A DNA stretch of 64,000 nucleotides from Thysanoteuthis rhombus (GCA_963457665.1 OY735203.1:26024624-26088623); one strand, 5' to 3'. Positions 1 to 13,900 are shown, counted from the stretch's first letter. Numbers and translations: made by a program. Notes: generated from the sequence alone by a model not told the origin.

Positions 1-1500
1 TAATCAATGAATAAGTTACTCCTCTCTGGGAAGGGATCACTAAAATGTGTAAATGTTCGAAATCAAGCATGAATGCTGCCGGACACAAACTGGGGGATCA
101 ATTTAGCATAACATCCATTTCAATTGAACCCACCACTGTAACCTATTTAAAGTCAATTAAAAAAAAAGATCTAGGCATAACGAGGGTTAAATGATGAGAC
201 TTTACGCCCTCTAGCTCTATTGATGTAACTGATACATAAATACGTGCATTCATAGCCAACTACCCAGACTGGCTTAAAAATTAGGAACAAACTCATTTTG
301 ACAGTTTTTGTAGAGGTTTCTAATAGGAGAAAAATAAACACAAATCAAATAACCTCCACCAACTCTCAGTTTTTTTTAACACATTTGCATGAAAAATAGG
401 ATTTTTTTTCACAACATCTTATTATTTCTGCTTTTGAATTTTACAAACTTTAAATTTTCAGTTCAAATTCTCATTTTTGTATCAATATTTTAGCTAATTG
501 CAGAAGAATTTAAGAACACAGCATAACTCAATATTGATATTCTTTATCTAATATTCAGAAACTCATACAAATTGTATTTGGTTGGAGTTGCACCAATAAC
601 CGTCCGTATATGACACAAAGTGACCTATCATTGAGTTCCTTTTGCATAATCATTTAAACTCTGAGTAATGCTCTGAATATTTTAGTATCTTGTTCACGAC
701 CTAGTACGTCAGACTGAAGGAAACACCATGAGAGAATGATATATTTACGTAAGGATGAACACAAGGAAAAGAAATATAACATTATGAATATTATTCAATA
801 AGTCTTCACGCTTTCGTCGTTACAAATATTTCATTAAATAACAAATAACCAACTTATCTCACACATAAATGTGTTTTAGTCATGCTAAGAACGAAGATTT
901 TTCAATTGATATAAAAAAAAATCTGCAGTCTTATCCTTATTGCTTAAAACATCCTAAGAGAAGGTATGTATTTAATCTTGAACCGATTTTTTCACTTGGT
1001 AACATTTAGAAAATAGTTTTCCACGGAAACTCAAATACTTGGCGCTGCATGTTCTATCCTTATCTTGAGTTTTAAAGTGGAATGCAATCTTTTTTAAACC
1101 ATCTTTTAACGTATATCCCTGTGTTTGAGCTAAATAACATCAAAGTTTTCTCTTTATATTAGCGTCTTTTCTAGAGTCAAATTTTAATACAATTTATTCA
1201 TTCACTTTGCCAGTGATAAAATTATACAGTTTGATTTATGAAGAGTGGAACGAAAATTTATGCAAATTCTAATTTCAAATAATTGCTTCATTGTTACGCA
1301 GCCATTGAAAATCGATTATGCTGTATGTTTCAGCATGAGTTATTTCAATAAAAAGCGATTCTTGAAAGAACGCACAATTGAGTTAGAGAGTCTTGCGTGT
1401 TTTGGAATGGATGTCTTTGTTATCAATAGAAAATTGACCTTCAAATTTTTGTCATAATTAGATTATTTTTTTAGAAGCTTTGATTTAAGGGATGGATGAA
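1..1500. other. AT-rich non-coding DNA, no gene seen
   Basis: No open frame here shows coding character or a family I recognise. The first ~110 bases (about 24-112) resemble 10432-10520, sharing the words aagcatgaatgctg and caatttag, so both ends may belong to an old unclassified repeat. Nothing else stands out. Confidence 0.6.
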
Positions 1501-1502
1501 CT

Positions 1503-1504
<2 letters not shown>

Positions 1505-1547
<43 letters not shown>

Positions 1548-1560
1548 CTCGCTCACGTGC

Positions 1561-1625
<65 letters not shown>
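1505..1625. repeat. (TC)n followed by (TA)n compound microsatellite
   Basis: An uninterrupted TC run (1505-1544) is separated by about 20 bases from a long TA run (about 1565-1625). The same polypyrimidine/polypurine-next-to-TA arrangement appears at 19602-19694 as TA then GA, so this may be one microsatellite style in both orientations. Confidence 0.95.
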
Positions 1626-1627
<2 letters not shown>

Positions 1628-1629
1628 AG

Positions 1630-2299
1630 CAAAATCTATGGAATGAACACACTTAATGGATTTTCGCAAAGCCTTTTTCACGTGCAGCTAAAAAACAAAT
1701 AACAGATACGACACAAAAACATTCTTCTAAACAGCAGAACATTTAGGCTCCATGGAATACACCTAAAAACATAGTTTGATGTATTTGAATTAACGGCATA
1801 CTTTTCCATATCAAATAGAGGAAAAATCATTGAAATACTCACTGTTGAGAAACCAACCATAGGATCATCAACAAAAAAATCACATTAAGTACTATGCTGC
1901 TTACTCCTCCTTGGGATTTTATAGTGGCCTCGATCATTTGTGGCTTGGATTTTATTAAAAAAGAACTATATTCTCCGACGGGCTGTTTACAACATCGCTA
2001 TTCAGGATGAAGTATTTTCGTGGACCATTTTAAAAAATCCATCATAAATTAATTAATCAGATTGAGATCCAGACCGGTTGCTAGTCATGTTATTGAGTTG
2101 AGATGCTTTTCTTGGGGAAAAGCTTTAACACTCTTTGCTCTGCGGAAAATGTATGAACATCCCGAAAACTGACTTAATCATCACTAAAACCTTTTTTTTC
2201 TATCTTCGGAAAAGTATATAAAATATAGATGTACACTTGTGCATTGACGGTTGAGGTAATGATAGCCATCTTTTCTGATCTTTTACCTGATATGCAACC
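1630..2299. other. AT-rich non-coding DNA, no gene seen
   Basis: I see no feature beyond short chance open frames. There is no splice-flanked coding stretch, tRNA-like box or LINE similarity. Confidence 0.5.
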
Positions 2300-2687
2300 C
2301 CCTATCACAAATATAAGTTCCTACCAAAATGTCTATATAATTATCATATTCTGTTGGATATGAATTGTCCATTTACTCATATCGCTGACTGTATTTACTC
2401 TAGATATAAAATAATTGAACCAACGATCGTAAATAAGGAAAGGGATAATATAATTGTGCTCGGTCTACTACCTTGTCATTGGGGTGCCGGCCGCTCAATG
2501 ACAGGGGCAGGGCCTGCACAAAGGGCTGCTTCCAAGGTGGACGTGTGTAGCAATTCCCATAGGACGCTCATTTCATTAATAATTTACACAATCCGAGGCC
2601 GCTCGTTTCACAACCGAATAAAATCCACACCGATCAGAAATAAGTTCCAACGAAAATGTCTATACAATTATCTGAGTTTGTAAGATA
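2300..2687. repeat. Diverged direct repeats flanking a short GC-richer block
   Basis: Positions 2300-2361 and 2627-2687 are similar over about 60 bases, both containing ataagttcc, aaaatgtctata and aattatc. Between them is a clearly GC-richer patch (about 2456-2560) with inverted 8-mers TGTCATTG (2474-2481) and CAATGACA (2496-2503) around a GGCCGGC-like loop. This could be the ends of an old inserted element or a local duplication. The element family is not recognised. Confidence 0.45.
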
Positions 2688-2813
2688 TAAATGAATAGAT
2701 AAAAATATGTGATGTTCCAATACTGAGTACTATATCTATATCTATATAAAGACAACATATCTTATCTATATTTACATACTTGATTGCGTGTAAATGTTTG
2801 TATGAGTCTCCAT

Positions 2814-2815
<2 letters not shown>

Positions 2816-2870
<55 letters not shown>

Positions 2871-2891
2871 GTTTGCATGAGTCTCTATGCG

Positions 2892-2956
<65 letters not shown>

Positions 2957-2967
2957 ATATATATATT

Positions 2968-3000
<33 letters not shown>

Positions 3001-3010
3001 TGTGTGTGTG
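2816..3010. repeat. Compound (TA)n/(CA)n/(TG)n microsatellite
   Basis: Runs in order are TA (2816-2868), CA (about 2892-2914), TA, a short TG run, TA and TG (to about 3010). Open frames over this block read as alternating Tyr-Ile, Thr-His or Val-Cys and are artefacts of the repeat. Confidence 0.95.
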
Positions 3011-3094
3011 GAATAATAAGTATCCTGGCACAATTATTAGCGGAATTTGATTTGAAATTTTCACTGTATAATGTTCCATCTATGTGATTAAGAT

Positions 3095-3405
3095 GCGTTA
3101 TGAAAAGGGCGTTGGCAAGGAAAGACATTCAATTGTAAAATAACTAATTGTCCGAAAAAGGAAATGCTTTTATCATCATTAGACAACGAACTTGTATTCC
3201 CCAACATACAACTGTATACATACACGGATAGATATTTGGTAGATTATGCATGTAGACATTCATTCTTATGTGTACACATACACATGCACCGAAACAAGTT
3301 CATACACATATATCTATGTTATTGAGTTGCGTTGGATTAAGGGCATCAGCAAGGAAAGACATTTGATTGCAAAATTGATATTTTCTTTTGAAAAAAATGC
3401 TTTTT
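3095..3405. repeat. Local duplicated segment (two diverged copies)
   Basis: Positions about 3095-3175 and 3320-3405 share ggcaaggaaagacatt / agcaaggaaagacatt followed by a similar layout ending in aaatgctttt. This is an old, unclassified local duplication with no coding content. Confidence 0.4.
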
Positions 3406-4920
3406 TTCAACATTCAATGCAAGCGTGTGCGTGTGTTTGTGTTTGAAACAGGTAAACAAAAATGGTTAAAGTTATTAGAAACAGTCAACCAAAACTGTCA
3501 TCAAAAGTGTCAACACAGGTTTCTTTTTTGGTAGTTGATCTGGCTGGATGACGGGCTGACTATCAGCACTAATTGAGCGCTCATGTCTAGAATGAACGTT
3601 TTATTTCTAAATAGTTTTTTTTTCAGAGGTGTCAATTTGTGAGGTAAGTTTATGCTAAATTTGTCCCTTAGTGTGTGTCCAGCTGCATTCGTGCTTGCGT
3701 TTTAAAAATTCTGACTTTTCAGTGATCACTGCCCGACTAAAGGCGAGAGAAGTAACTCATTCTTTGATCATCCTCTTTTTTTTCCGATTTTCAATGACCT
3801 TCCCCGACAAACACGGCATGCTGCCAAAAATACGTTGGCCCTGTAACAGTTTCTGTTGAGAGACTAACCAGACGTGTTTTCAATTTTATTAGATTGACAA
3901 TTGCAAATCGGATCGACAACAATAGTTGGACGTAATCTCGTTAATTGTCGTTGAAGAATTGTCTAGTGCTTTGATGTTTGGGCGTCGCATTGTCCACAAT
4001 CTCCTCTTCTCTTCACCTGCCGTTGGTTACATCAAGGTGTGCAAAATTAATTGTATTAGGTATGATGCTTTTATTTGATTGTATTATTGATTATAAAAAT
4101 ATGCACCTGAATCAATGTCAAGGTTTTTTTTTTAATTCATCGGGCTTCCTTTAAGCGTTAAACGTTTCACGGCACGAGCAGAGAGATTTCGAATGAGGAA
4201 ATATGAACCTCTAAAACAAAACACCGTTCGGTTCCATGGTTTGCACCTGGCAATGATTTTTTTTTTGTTCGTCCTTCCGTTTTCAATTATTTACTTGTAA
4301 TTCTGTCACTTTTTTTTCAATACTTCATGGCTTCCATTTATTTCATCACTATTCTTGTCGCTTAGCATTCAAAGTGATGATTGAGTCATTTTCCTTCCAT
4401 CCATTTTTGTCCAAATCTTCAAAAGGACATGGCTTTTATAAGCCTTGTCGTGCTCGACAAAATCCACGCTCCATTTTTTCTTCTTCCATTTTATTCAACT
4501 GTTCTTTTTTTAGTAATCGCTTTGTCTGCGATGTCTATAATACAATGATGAACTGGCACAATATTCTCTTTGTAAAATTCAATCTCTCGGACAAAACACT
4601 TTACAACAGTGTTAACATGTCTGTCTCGCTTTATTCAGCCTTTGTATTCCTTTTTTTACAATAAAAAAAATGTCCTCAAGATATTTATTATGTATATAGT
4701 TTTATTTTCAGTATTCCATCTGGCATGAAATTGTTCTTCCATCGATGTCTATCTATTGTATATATGTGCTAAACTTTTTAATTTGATGACTTATATTGTA
4801 AAGAATTTGGATACATTTAAGTCTACTGGAGATTTTAGGGAGACGAAGTACGAAATTCCGCATGCATATTCATATTCATACGTAAATGCATTTGTGTATA
4901 TCTTTCTGCAATCGTGCACT
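3406..4920. other. AT-rich non-coding DNA, no gene seen
   Basis: Several pyrimidine-rich open frames occur, for example around 4374-4664, but they are Phe/Ser-rich as expected from T-rich DNA and show no conserved motif. I see nothing else to annotate. Confidence 0.5.
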
Positions 4921-4924
4921 CATA

Positions 4925-5295
4925 CACACGCAAATCGGGTCCGAAGTGAAGGTTTCAATCCTAACTCGTAGTACTGGATGGGATTATAGAAAGTCTATAG
5001 CCACACTGAAGAGATATTATACATCGAAATAGCTGTCTGTGGACGATAGCATGATTAATGCTCCTCTTTTCAGGGTTGAGCACTCTTTAAGTGAGGTAAC
5101 TCATCCATTGTAAGCTCATGCAATGCTCTTCTATAGGAATAGAGCTCTCTAGTGAATGGGGACTTTGTGTGTGAATAAATATAAATATCGCTTAAATTCA
5201 GTCTTACTGATCGTCTAGTTCCGTAGCTCAGAGGTAGGATATCGACCTCGGGGTCTTGAGTGAAGGTTTCGCTCTTCAGTTGCATCTTTTGGGCA
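4925..5295 (+). mobile_element. tRNA-derived SINE, circularly permuted partial dimer
   Basis: Comparison with 56795-57085 shows the same ~290-bp family, but here the parts are in permuted order. First comes the tRNA-like B-box part (ggtttcaatcc, near 4952) and the tail ending ctgtctgtggacga (near 5046). Directly after it comes the family's head (gagcactctttaag, aagctcatgcaatgctctt). A second tRNA-like region follows, with an A-box-like tagctcagagg near 5224 and a degenerate B box ggtttcgctc near 5265. This is what is left when the 3' half of one unit is joined to the 5' half of a neighbour in a head-to-tail dimer. Pol III box assignment follows general SINE knowledge. The clade is not named. 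Confidence 0.65.
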
Positions 5296-5329
5296 GAGTT
5301 TGGTTAGATATTCAGTTAGGCAACTCTTC

Positions 5330-8300
5330 CGAATAACTGTGTTAGTTAGCGTTTTGTATCTCTTTGCTGTTGATTCTGAATAAAATGTCTGTAGGATAGT
5401 AACAATACTTGATTTATTTCATGCAACAATCCAATTCGCTGAAATTGTTTCCAAGAATTTACCATTGAGAGACATAAAACACGCCAAAACTATATATATA
5501 TACTTTCTATATTTATACATAAATTAATAATATCAAATACTATCACATGTGCTATGAGACTTCGATGTTTTTTAATTAAAACTGTAGTTCTATGCATTGA
5601 AAACAAATAATGTTTATCCAAGGATTCCCGTCAATCATTTTTTCTCAAGAATGGTAGAAACCCTTTTTCTACAATAAAATTGATATTTTACAGGTTTTCG
5701 GCAGTTTCGGAAAATCAATAGTTTAATTAGTAATACAGCCGTTGTAAGATTCTCTGACCCCTTCCTTTTTCCCCCTTTTTAAAAGGTACCAGCCGAAGTC
5801 GTTATCAGATTCCATCACACTTTCCCTCCCCACTTTTCAAACGTACCAGCCGAATAAATCGGGTCATTTAAATTAAAAAATGAAATTGAAAGTAATTAGA
5901 GTCGGCACTCCAATTTTGCTGATTTCTTTCATGGATTAAAAAAAAAGAAAAAGAAAATTTACCCGCCTGCAGTGAAAAAACATTTATTATTAAAATATGC
6001 TTCTCTTAGTATGCAGCGTGATGCACATTACAGATGAAACGCAAGAGAGGAAAATGTAAACAAAGTCATTAAGTTTAGCTAATCATAAAAGCATAAAAGC
6101 ATAGGGCTTAATGCGTGCAGCACCTGACATTTATACATAAATTCTTCTATAAAAAAAATATTTGTAAAAGTAAACCCCTTCTCTCTCACTCTCTCTGTAC
6201 ATGTATACTGTTTTATGCAAGTACATCATGATAGTGTTACAGTTGATATATTTTTTGAATAGAAATGTGAAGTACTGTATGCATTGCAGTCAATAGAGTA
6301 CAACACAGCAGTAATAAGTGTTCAGCTTAAGCGGGAAGTTTTTCGCTAAATTGAAATTTCGCGAGGTGTCTGCGATCTGACACCCGACGAAATTGGAGGG
6401 CCGACAGTATTTTATCATTTACTTTGAATTAGATGAAATATTGTTGATCATTATTATTCCTTTTTTGAGTACTATTTTCTTCATCTTAATTTATCTAGTT
6501 TTTTTTTTTTTTTTTCAAGATTGAATTTGTTTCACTTGTGAAAGCCGAAAAACGTATCAATAATTTTCCTCCGAATCGATATTTGGTAATTTCAATCAAT
6601 TAGACCTCGAATATCTTTGGAAAAGTATCATTTCTGAAAGAGAATTTCTATGTTGGGCGGGTGACCTTCTGTCAACGAAGCAGCTTTAATACTGAACCTG
6701 AGAGGGGTTTTTTTTACACTCATTTTTTAAAAACACTAAAATCTATCTCAACATATTTACAAAAGATTAATCCCAGCATCCAGAAAAGAATTACTTCACA
6801 ACGGACTTGAGAAAAGTACTTCAAAGCCGTACTTCCGCGCGTTTGTCGGAAAGTAAAGGTCCTGTTCAGCATTATTATTATATCGTAAATAGAATCCTCC
6901 CCCACATAAACTCTCACATTCTTTTTTTCAAAACGTACTCTTTCACATAGGCAACGAAAGTATTATTGATCTTAGGCACAGACTGTTTCTTCAGGAAATT
7001 TTTTTTCTTTTCTTTTCTTCAGGTTTTAAGATTTCGCTGGTCAAGCACCCCACAAAGGAGTAGGGGAGAAAGAGGGAAGAGGGAAAGGAAAACGGAAAAG
7101 ACTTTTTAGGGAAGAAAGGAAATGCGATGGAGATGAAAATTTGAAAAAAAAAAAAAATACGAGAGGGGATCAAAAGGTGGGAAGGTGGAAATCAACAGCA
7201 GAGGGATGATTCAGAGCCGGGTCAATTATATCCACCCCTGTTTTTGTACGATCAAATATGTATTATATTGACTCATCCAGAATTGTAGAACCAGTCTCAA
7301 GTCTCCTTCCCCGTCCTCGGCGTATTCTTTATAATTCTGTTTCTTGTCTACTTACTTTTTTTTCCCCTCTCTCTTCTTGTTTCTTTCCCTCGTCTTATTC
7401 CGACTGACACTTGTTCAACCAGTAATCTAAGACGGATCGGAAAGCTGCACAGAGGATCAAGGAGAATTTCTTTTATCCTTCCGCTGAATGATCCTCTGCA
7501 TTTCCGTAGCGCACGATGCGCACTTGGAAACCAGTCAAGGAATCAAAAATGCGTCTCATGCCAAAGCAGTCATTGTGTGTATGTCTAGATGTGTCTCTCT
7601 GCGCATGCGTGTATAACCGACGGTATGATTTATTCTCTCTGTCCTGCCTAAAAAATAAAAAAAAAATACCCCGACAGAATCTCATAGTAAAACAAAATGA
7701 TGAATAGCAGAATGAAAAATTAATAGAATCGGGTCTGGTTAGTCACACGATAGAAACTGTCAGGTGACTAACGTTTTTGTCAGCCGTGTTGGGTATGATC
7801 AATAAAAACATAGGAAGAATGGGTGATAAATGAAGTTTTTTCTCTCGTCTTTTATTGTATAGTAATCGCTGAAAGGTCTGAAATTCTGAAAAACGAAACA
7901 AGCGGACATGATCTAGGGACCAGTTTATCATAAACTCATATTACAAACTGGACACCAACTTGGAACCTCTTTGGGGAGATTTTGAAAAGAAAAACTTTTG
8001 TTGACGTAATAAGGAGAAAATATTGAAACTTTCAGTCCAGTAGCTCCATAGGTGCGTCTTGTATGCGTGATACATTCATAGCCATCCAGCCAGCCAGACC
8101 ATTTTGAAACCTGAAGAAACTTGTGTTAAAAGTTTTGGAGACGGTTTCCTAATTAGAAACTTGAAGATTTTTTTAGAAGATTTAATTCCTACAACACCTC
8201 AGGCGTGTTTTTTGTTGTTTTTTGTTTTTTTCACTTCATGTTGTCTTTTTCAAAAACTCAATGCAAAGACTTGAATGAAGACAAAAAATCCAGGCTGCTA

Positions 8301-10080
8301 TTAGGGAAAATTAAACGTCGCGGAACATGAATTTTCTTCATTCATATATTTCTTTAAAACACCAGGAGTTTTATTATGGCTGACGTTGTGCTCTGTCCAA
8401 ATCGATGAAAAATAGGTGAAAAATCATTTCTACTGCGCATAAGATACAATATAAAATACAAAAAATCGATTGATAAGATATAAATATTCATTTATTTTCA
8501 ATATTGTACGAGAAGAACCACTCGTTATAAAAGATAGAAAATATACTTTTAAAACTAAATATTATTATTATCAGTCGTAGAATCAAATCCAACTGCTTCC
8601 CCAACCTCAGCAATTATTTTTTCACATTATTTGTTAGATTTTTCAGATTTCCTCAGATATATTGCACCCCCAGATCTCCAGCACCCCGTACAGTTGCAGT
8701 CCTGTAAGCCCCACGCGCGCCTCTAATATGATACCATGTCTGTAAGCACAATTTGTTCGTCTACGGTATAAAATGGGGATAATTTTTCACAATATAATAG
8801 ACTAAATGATGACAAGACTGATATATCTGTATTCATGAAGAGGTATAAAAATAACCACACGTATATACGCAAAATTATATGTATGCATAAAAAGATTCTG
8901 TCATTACGTCACATGACTATGTTATGAACATCATGTTACCACAGTTACAAATATGGTCATGGCTAATAGTATTTTCATTGGTTTATCTTTGTGAATTTCT
9001 TTTGTCCTGCTCAACAGTGTGTTTAGCTGTAGAATCGTACACCGAAATTTGTCTCAACAATTCAGTTCAAATAACTGTGTCAATCAAAACAATGACGCCA
9101 TCTTTAGAAACATTGGCAGACAGACAGCTCAATTATATTATATCTATGTGAACGTTTATTATTCGTGTTCGAGTACTAGTTCGCTTGTTGATCTCTCAAG
9201 CAATTGAGAGTAAGCTTGATCCTTACCGAATGCTCTGGAAACGTAACAAAGCAGCCCTTTTGTGAGTTTATAATCCGATTCATTGTCATCACCATACATG
9301 TTAATATACACATGACTTGCAAATGAAGCTTGGTGTTGAGATGAACACATGCACGTTGACAGCTTCACCATGAAGGTACACTCGTAGACCATTACTACTA
9401 TTGTGAAATCCTCAAAGAGTTCCCAACGCATTTGGCCTTGTGCCAGACTAAGCTTAACTTAGTGAAAATCTATTACATAAAAGGCCAACGATAAACTTTT
9501 ATTTCCTGCTGCATATCAATATTCACAGAAGCCAAATTTTGGAACGATATTCATATATAGTCGTGCATAGATACATCAAATTCTCATTTTATTTTATTTT
9601 TGCATCCGGGTAAGTTTTACGATAACGTTGTTTGGAGGGAATCAAAGAAAGATTACGTCTTCCTTTGTTACGTTAAGATGAAAATCCATCTCCTCCATCA
9701 GATAAGAAAGTTGAACAACCTTCCCATAAAAATAATGTTTTGCTGCTATTGTTGAGGTACTTAGACAGTGAAATAACAAAATCGTTGCTTTACTTTTGGC
9801 TTATAACAGCAAATGTATTTTCGTAAGCGAATCCAACATTTTGCGCCAGCTAATTCTTTAAACAACTTTTAATCAAATGCTTTCCAGGCACAATAAAATA
9901 ATCTGTGTGTCCTAAATTAAGCAGTTAAATGAAATACGACCCATAAAAAATAAAGAAGATAATTAAAAAATAAATGAATAAATAAAAAGCAAAAGTTCGA
10001 TTAAAAAACTGTTTTAAGTGGTCGATAAAATGCCCCTGCAATTTCAAAATAAATTGGGAGAATTAGTGGAGAATGACTTA
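5330..10080. other. AT-rich non-coding DNA, no gene seen
   Basis: This span holds homopolymer runs (for example T at about 6500-6515 and A at about 7144-7157), short TA runs and many chance open frames without coding character. An open frame at 8924-9151 begins with a hydrophobic stretch that could mimic a signal peptide, but no further support was seen. The segment about 8050-8180 weakly resembles 215-350, sharing attcatagcca followed by a later gtttc-rich tract. Confidence 0.5.
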
Positions 10081-13000
10081 ATCTCTGCAGGTTAATGAGA
10101 ACTGGTGATTGCCATAAATCGAGTGAAGTATTTTTGATAAAAATGGAAGAAAAAAAAATGTTCATAATAGTATGGCTGTTTTATTCAGGATGGAACTATG
10201 GGAAAGAGAATAGATCGGAAACAGAGATAATAAATGGATTTGCACGCAAGGGAATACGACAAAAATGTGAACAAAATAGTTTAGTAATATTTTAACTTGA
10301 AAAAAAAAGGTCTTCGCTGGTCACTGACTAACATCTTACGGCAGCATGTCCTGAAAATAGGGATCAGAGAAAAAATAAGAAAATAGAGATATTAAAGAAA
10401 AGTGTGAACAACAAAACACCGGCATTTTGCTGGGTAGGTATCACTGAAATATTCTGAATTTTCTAAAGAACAAGCATGAATGCTGTCGGACATAAAGTCA
10501 TTGGTCAATTTAGTATAAGCTTACATTACAAATTGAAACCTTGGCCAAAAACTCCAGTTAGTTGATGATTTTCGAAAAAATGGAATACCTTTTTTCTAGT
10601 CATAATAAGGAGGGTATTTTCAATTTCCATACATCCATACATCCATACCTGCATGCGTGCATAGTTGGTGACAGTTTTAATTGACGGTTTCTGAAATTTG
10701 TTATTTTGTGAAGTTCTAAGCCAGGATTTAATTTAAACCTCTGGAATTGAGTGGTTTTCAACCTGAAGTTAAATGAATAGGCCGATTTCAAAGTGAATGG
10801 GGAAAACATCTTTGAGGCTTGATTTAAGCTCTTCCATTTTTCTACTTGAATATTTGAAATCTCCATTTATTTGATATTGAATCCAGCACAAACTGATGTT
10901 TTAATCACAAAACAGCTCGAATACGGACGAATCTGACCGGTCGTAATTTAAAATCAGTCGGGATATATTAACATCATAGTACCTGATCAACAAAAAATGG
11001 AGAGATTACTTCCCAAAAATTTGTGACGATTATTCTGGCCTTTTTTGTTACGTGCTAAAAACGAAGTGGACACCTAATTGCACTTGGATCTGACGAAATC
11101 ACTCCTTATATTTCTGTAATTACCGGAATTCACCGACCAGGTACTGATTATTGAGCGGTTGACATTCTGATTTATTGTCGAATAATGTGAACACTTATAT
11201 AGGACAAATTCATAATTCATAGGAGTTTACAATATTTTATGCATTATGTAGTTACCTTTCCTCTGTTCTTTACCGATGAATGAACAGTTGAATTTATGAT
11301 TTGCCTAATTCGTGTTGAGGTTATTAATATCAATGTTTAGATTCTTTTCTATGTTTGTTTTGATGGCCACCGTGTATTCCTGTATATTTAAGCTGCTGTA
11401 TTTAAAAGCCCCTTGATTGGGAGATTATGTTACTGCTAAATAAGATTAATGTTCAATTTTATTGCAAATGATATAGTAATAGCTAACTCAGAATTAGTTT
11501 AGGCATCAAATTCATCATCAAATTTTATTATTCATACTAACGAAAATACATACGTGTTAATACTCTTTCTCCCTCTCATACACAGGTGTACATACAACCG
11601 TTTGCTCACAATCTTCGAGGAATAAATCTTTACACCAATTTACAGTGAAACTTTATTGATTAAGATTCAAGGTACAAAAATCTTCCGCTATAGACGCACC
11701 ATGAAGAAGACTGAACTACATAGAATCTTACAGCTACAGGTTCAATAGGGGCTTCTCAAACATTTGACGAAAAAACAATGTATGACGAGAAACAACGTTC
11801 AGAACTTGAATAAGAATTCTTTTTATTGCAAGAAATATTTATCCCTTTCGTGATGAGGATGTATGGAGAATTCTTCTAATCTAAAAATTATTTGTTCTCC
11901 ATGTTTAGAACCAGAGTTTCTTTGTCTTTGAATGTTGTTTTCACAGTTTGAACAAAGAGACGTATTAATTATCACATAGAACATTTGTATGCAAAGTACA
12001 TGCAGATTTGAAAATTTTACCAAAAATTAAATAATTATCATATCAACATGTTTTGATACCTATTCAACTCTCGACGTATTTGATTATGGGATTGGTAGTT
12101 TCAAAGGAAGATTGTGGCTATTTTTTTTTTTAAATCAATCACACTCCCAGCACTCTGTATTCAGTTTTATGAGATCTTTATTAGACATTTCGTAAAAAAG
12201 AAAAATATCTATAAAACAGTAAAAGAAAAAAAAATTCTTCGGAGAAACAAAATTAATCAAAATTACTTTTGAAGGCTTTCCTGGAGATGTTGGAATTATG
12301 GTCTGTTTCGGGTGGAAATGAAATTCCATAAAAATAAAACAATTTTTTCTTCGGAACTTCGGAGTATTTTTTTTCTTTTTTTTTCTTTCTTTTTTTAAAA
12401 AAATATCTTATTAGAATATACTCGAGACTTCATGATGGGGCAAAAAAAAAAAATGCTTCAAATATAAATTTGAAAAGAATTTTTTCATAAACTCATTTTT
12501 ATTGATAAATGACTTCATATATTTTGAAAATTCAGAGAAGATATTTATATTATTTGGGGCGTTTTATTTTCGTCACATATTGCTTTTCCGGGAGGTTCTT
12601 ACGTTTATAAATGTCTTTTATGCCCATTGTTTGAATGAAATATTCCTTCTTTTTTTTCTATCATTTCTCATTGAAGATTTTACACGAATCGGAGTTCTGA
12701 GAATGAAAAAGATTGTTTTTATTCAGGGTCTTAATTTGTATATTTCCAATGAGTTACTTTTCTCAATCAAAGTTCTTCTATTTTTTTTTTCATCTCACAA
12801 GACCTTTTATATTTTTATCCTAGTCTTTTCTAGTTATCCACTTAATATTCTTCCTCTTATTATTATTTAAAAGTACATAATACCAGGGAAAACATTGTCT
12901 GAATATTTATTCTAATGATACGCTCATAAAGATGTTTGAGTGTATTGTCGATCATCGAAAATTAATGGGCTGCCATTGGTAGAATTAAGTGAATATAGTG

Positions 13001-13900
13001 GAAGAGGACCTGTTTACAGAAGACCACTACTCAATTATGTATTGAATAACCGTCGCTTGGCAACAAGACTATTCATATCAGTGTGAGCAGCTGTAGGCCT
13101 GTAGCCCATGTAAGGAATCACATTGGAGCACTCGCTAGTTGGTCTTCGTCTTTTGAGAAAGTTTAAATATCTGAAATAAAAAGAATGAAAGGCCGCTCAA
13201 TGTCCCCTTCTGGGTCGGAAATCAATTATCAACCAGCAATAGAGGATCAAATGGAGTTACATTTAGTTAAAAGACTGGATATATGTTTACTTTTGATTAT
13301 CAGCGGGGAATGGTTTTGTGTTTTCCTGAAAGGGTTTTCTTTTCTTTTCTTTTTTTCAAGAGAGAATATAGGGGAAACAAAAACGGAGGAATCTGAAGAG
13401 AAAAGATGAATAATAAGACAAGAAAGATAAGGAAGCAAAAAAAAAAAAAAAAAAAAAAAAAACAAAGAAAAAGTAAGGGATGAAGAAAAAAGAAAAGAGA
13501 ACTGGCGAAATGAAAAATAAGAAGAAGGAATACTGGAAAAATAGATGTAAAAAAAAATCAAGCAAGGAAATGGAAAGAGAGAGGAGCAACGGCAAACACA
13601 GAGTTTCAAACAATATCACAAAAACGAAAAGATGTTTTTGGAGAAAAGAAAAAGAAAAAAAAGAGGGATAGGGAGGAAAGAATGAAAGAGGGAAACGAAC
13701 ACAACAAGGATGGAATAACTAAGAATGAAAAATAAAAGAAAGAAGAAACACTGTATATAATATCCTTCCTTTAAAATAAGCCTATTTGAATAATATTAAG
13801 AAAAAAAGGTTTGCAGTAACAGAGATGTCAGCGGGATAAGTCAAAGGCTCTACTCAAGCAAAAATCAAAACTGAAAAGGACCACTAATCGCTTCAACTGA
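10081..13900. other. AT-rich non-coding DNA, no gene seen
   Basis: About 10432-10520 repeats the word aagcatgaatgctg also found near base 65. There are pyrimidine-rich tracts at 12360-12400 and 12780-12800, and a poly(A) run with A-rich flank at about 13438-13462 that produces Lys-rich or Phe-rich spurious frames on the two strands. The block 12960-13160 is slightly less AT-rich, without an identifiable feature. Confidence 0.5.

Noticed and set aside
2668-3087. Overlapping open frames of Tyr-Ile, Thr-His and Val-Cys repeats on both strands
   Set aside because: They are translations of TA, CA and TG microsatellites, which stay open in all frames.
8924-9151. Frame with a signal-peptide-like start
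   Set aside because: Hydrophobic starts are frequent in T-rich DNA; nothing downstream suggests a secreted protein.
13356-13671. Phe-rich and Lys-rich antiparallel frames
   Set aside because: Caused by poly(A) and purine-rich DNA; no motif, and both strands look equally open.
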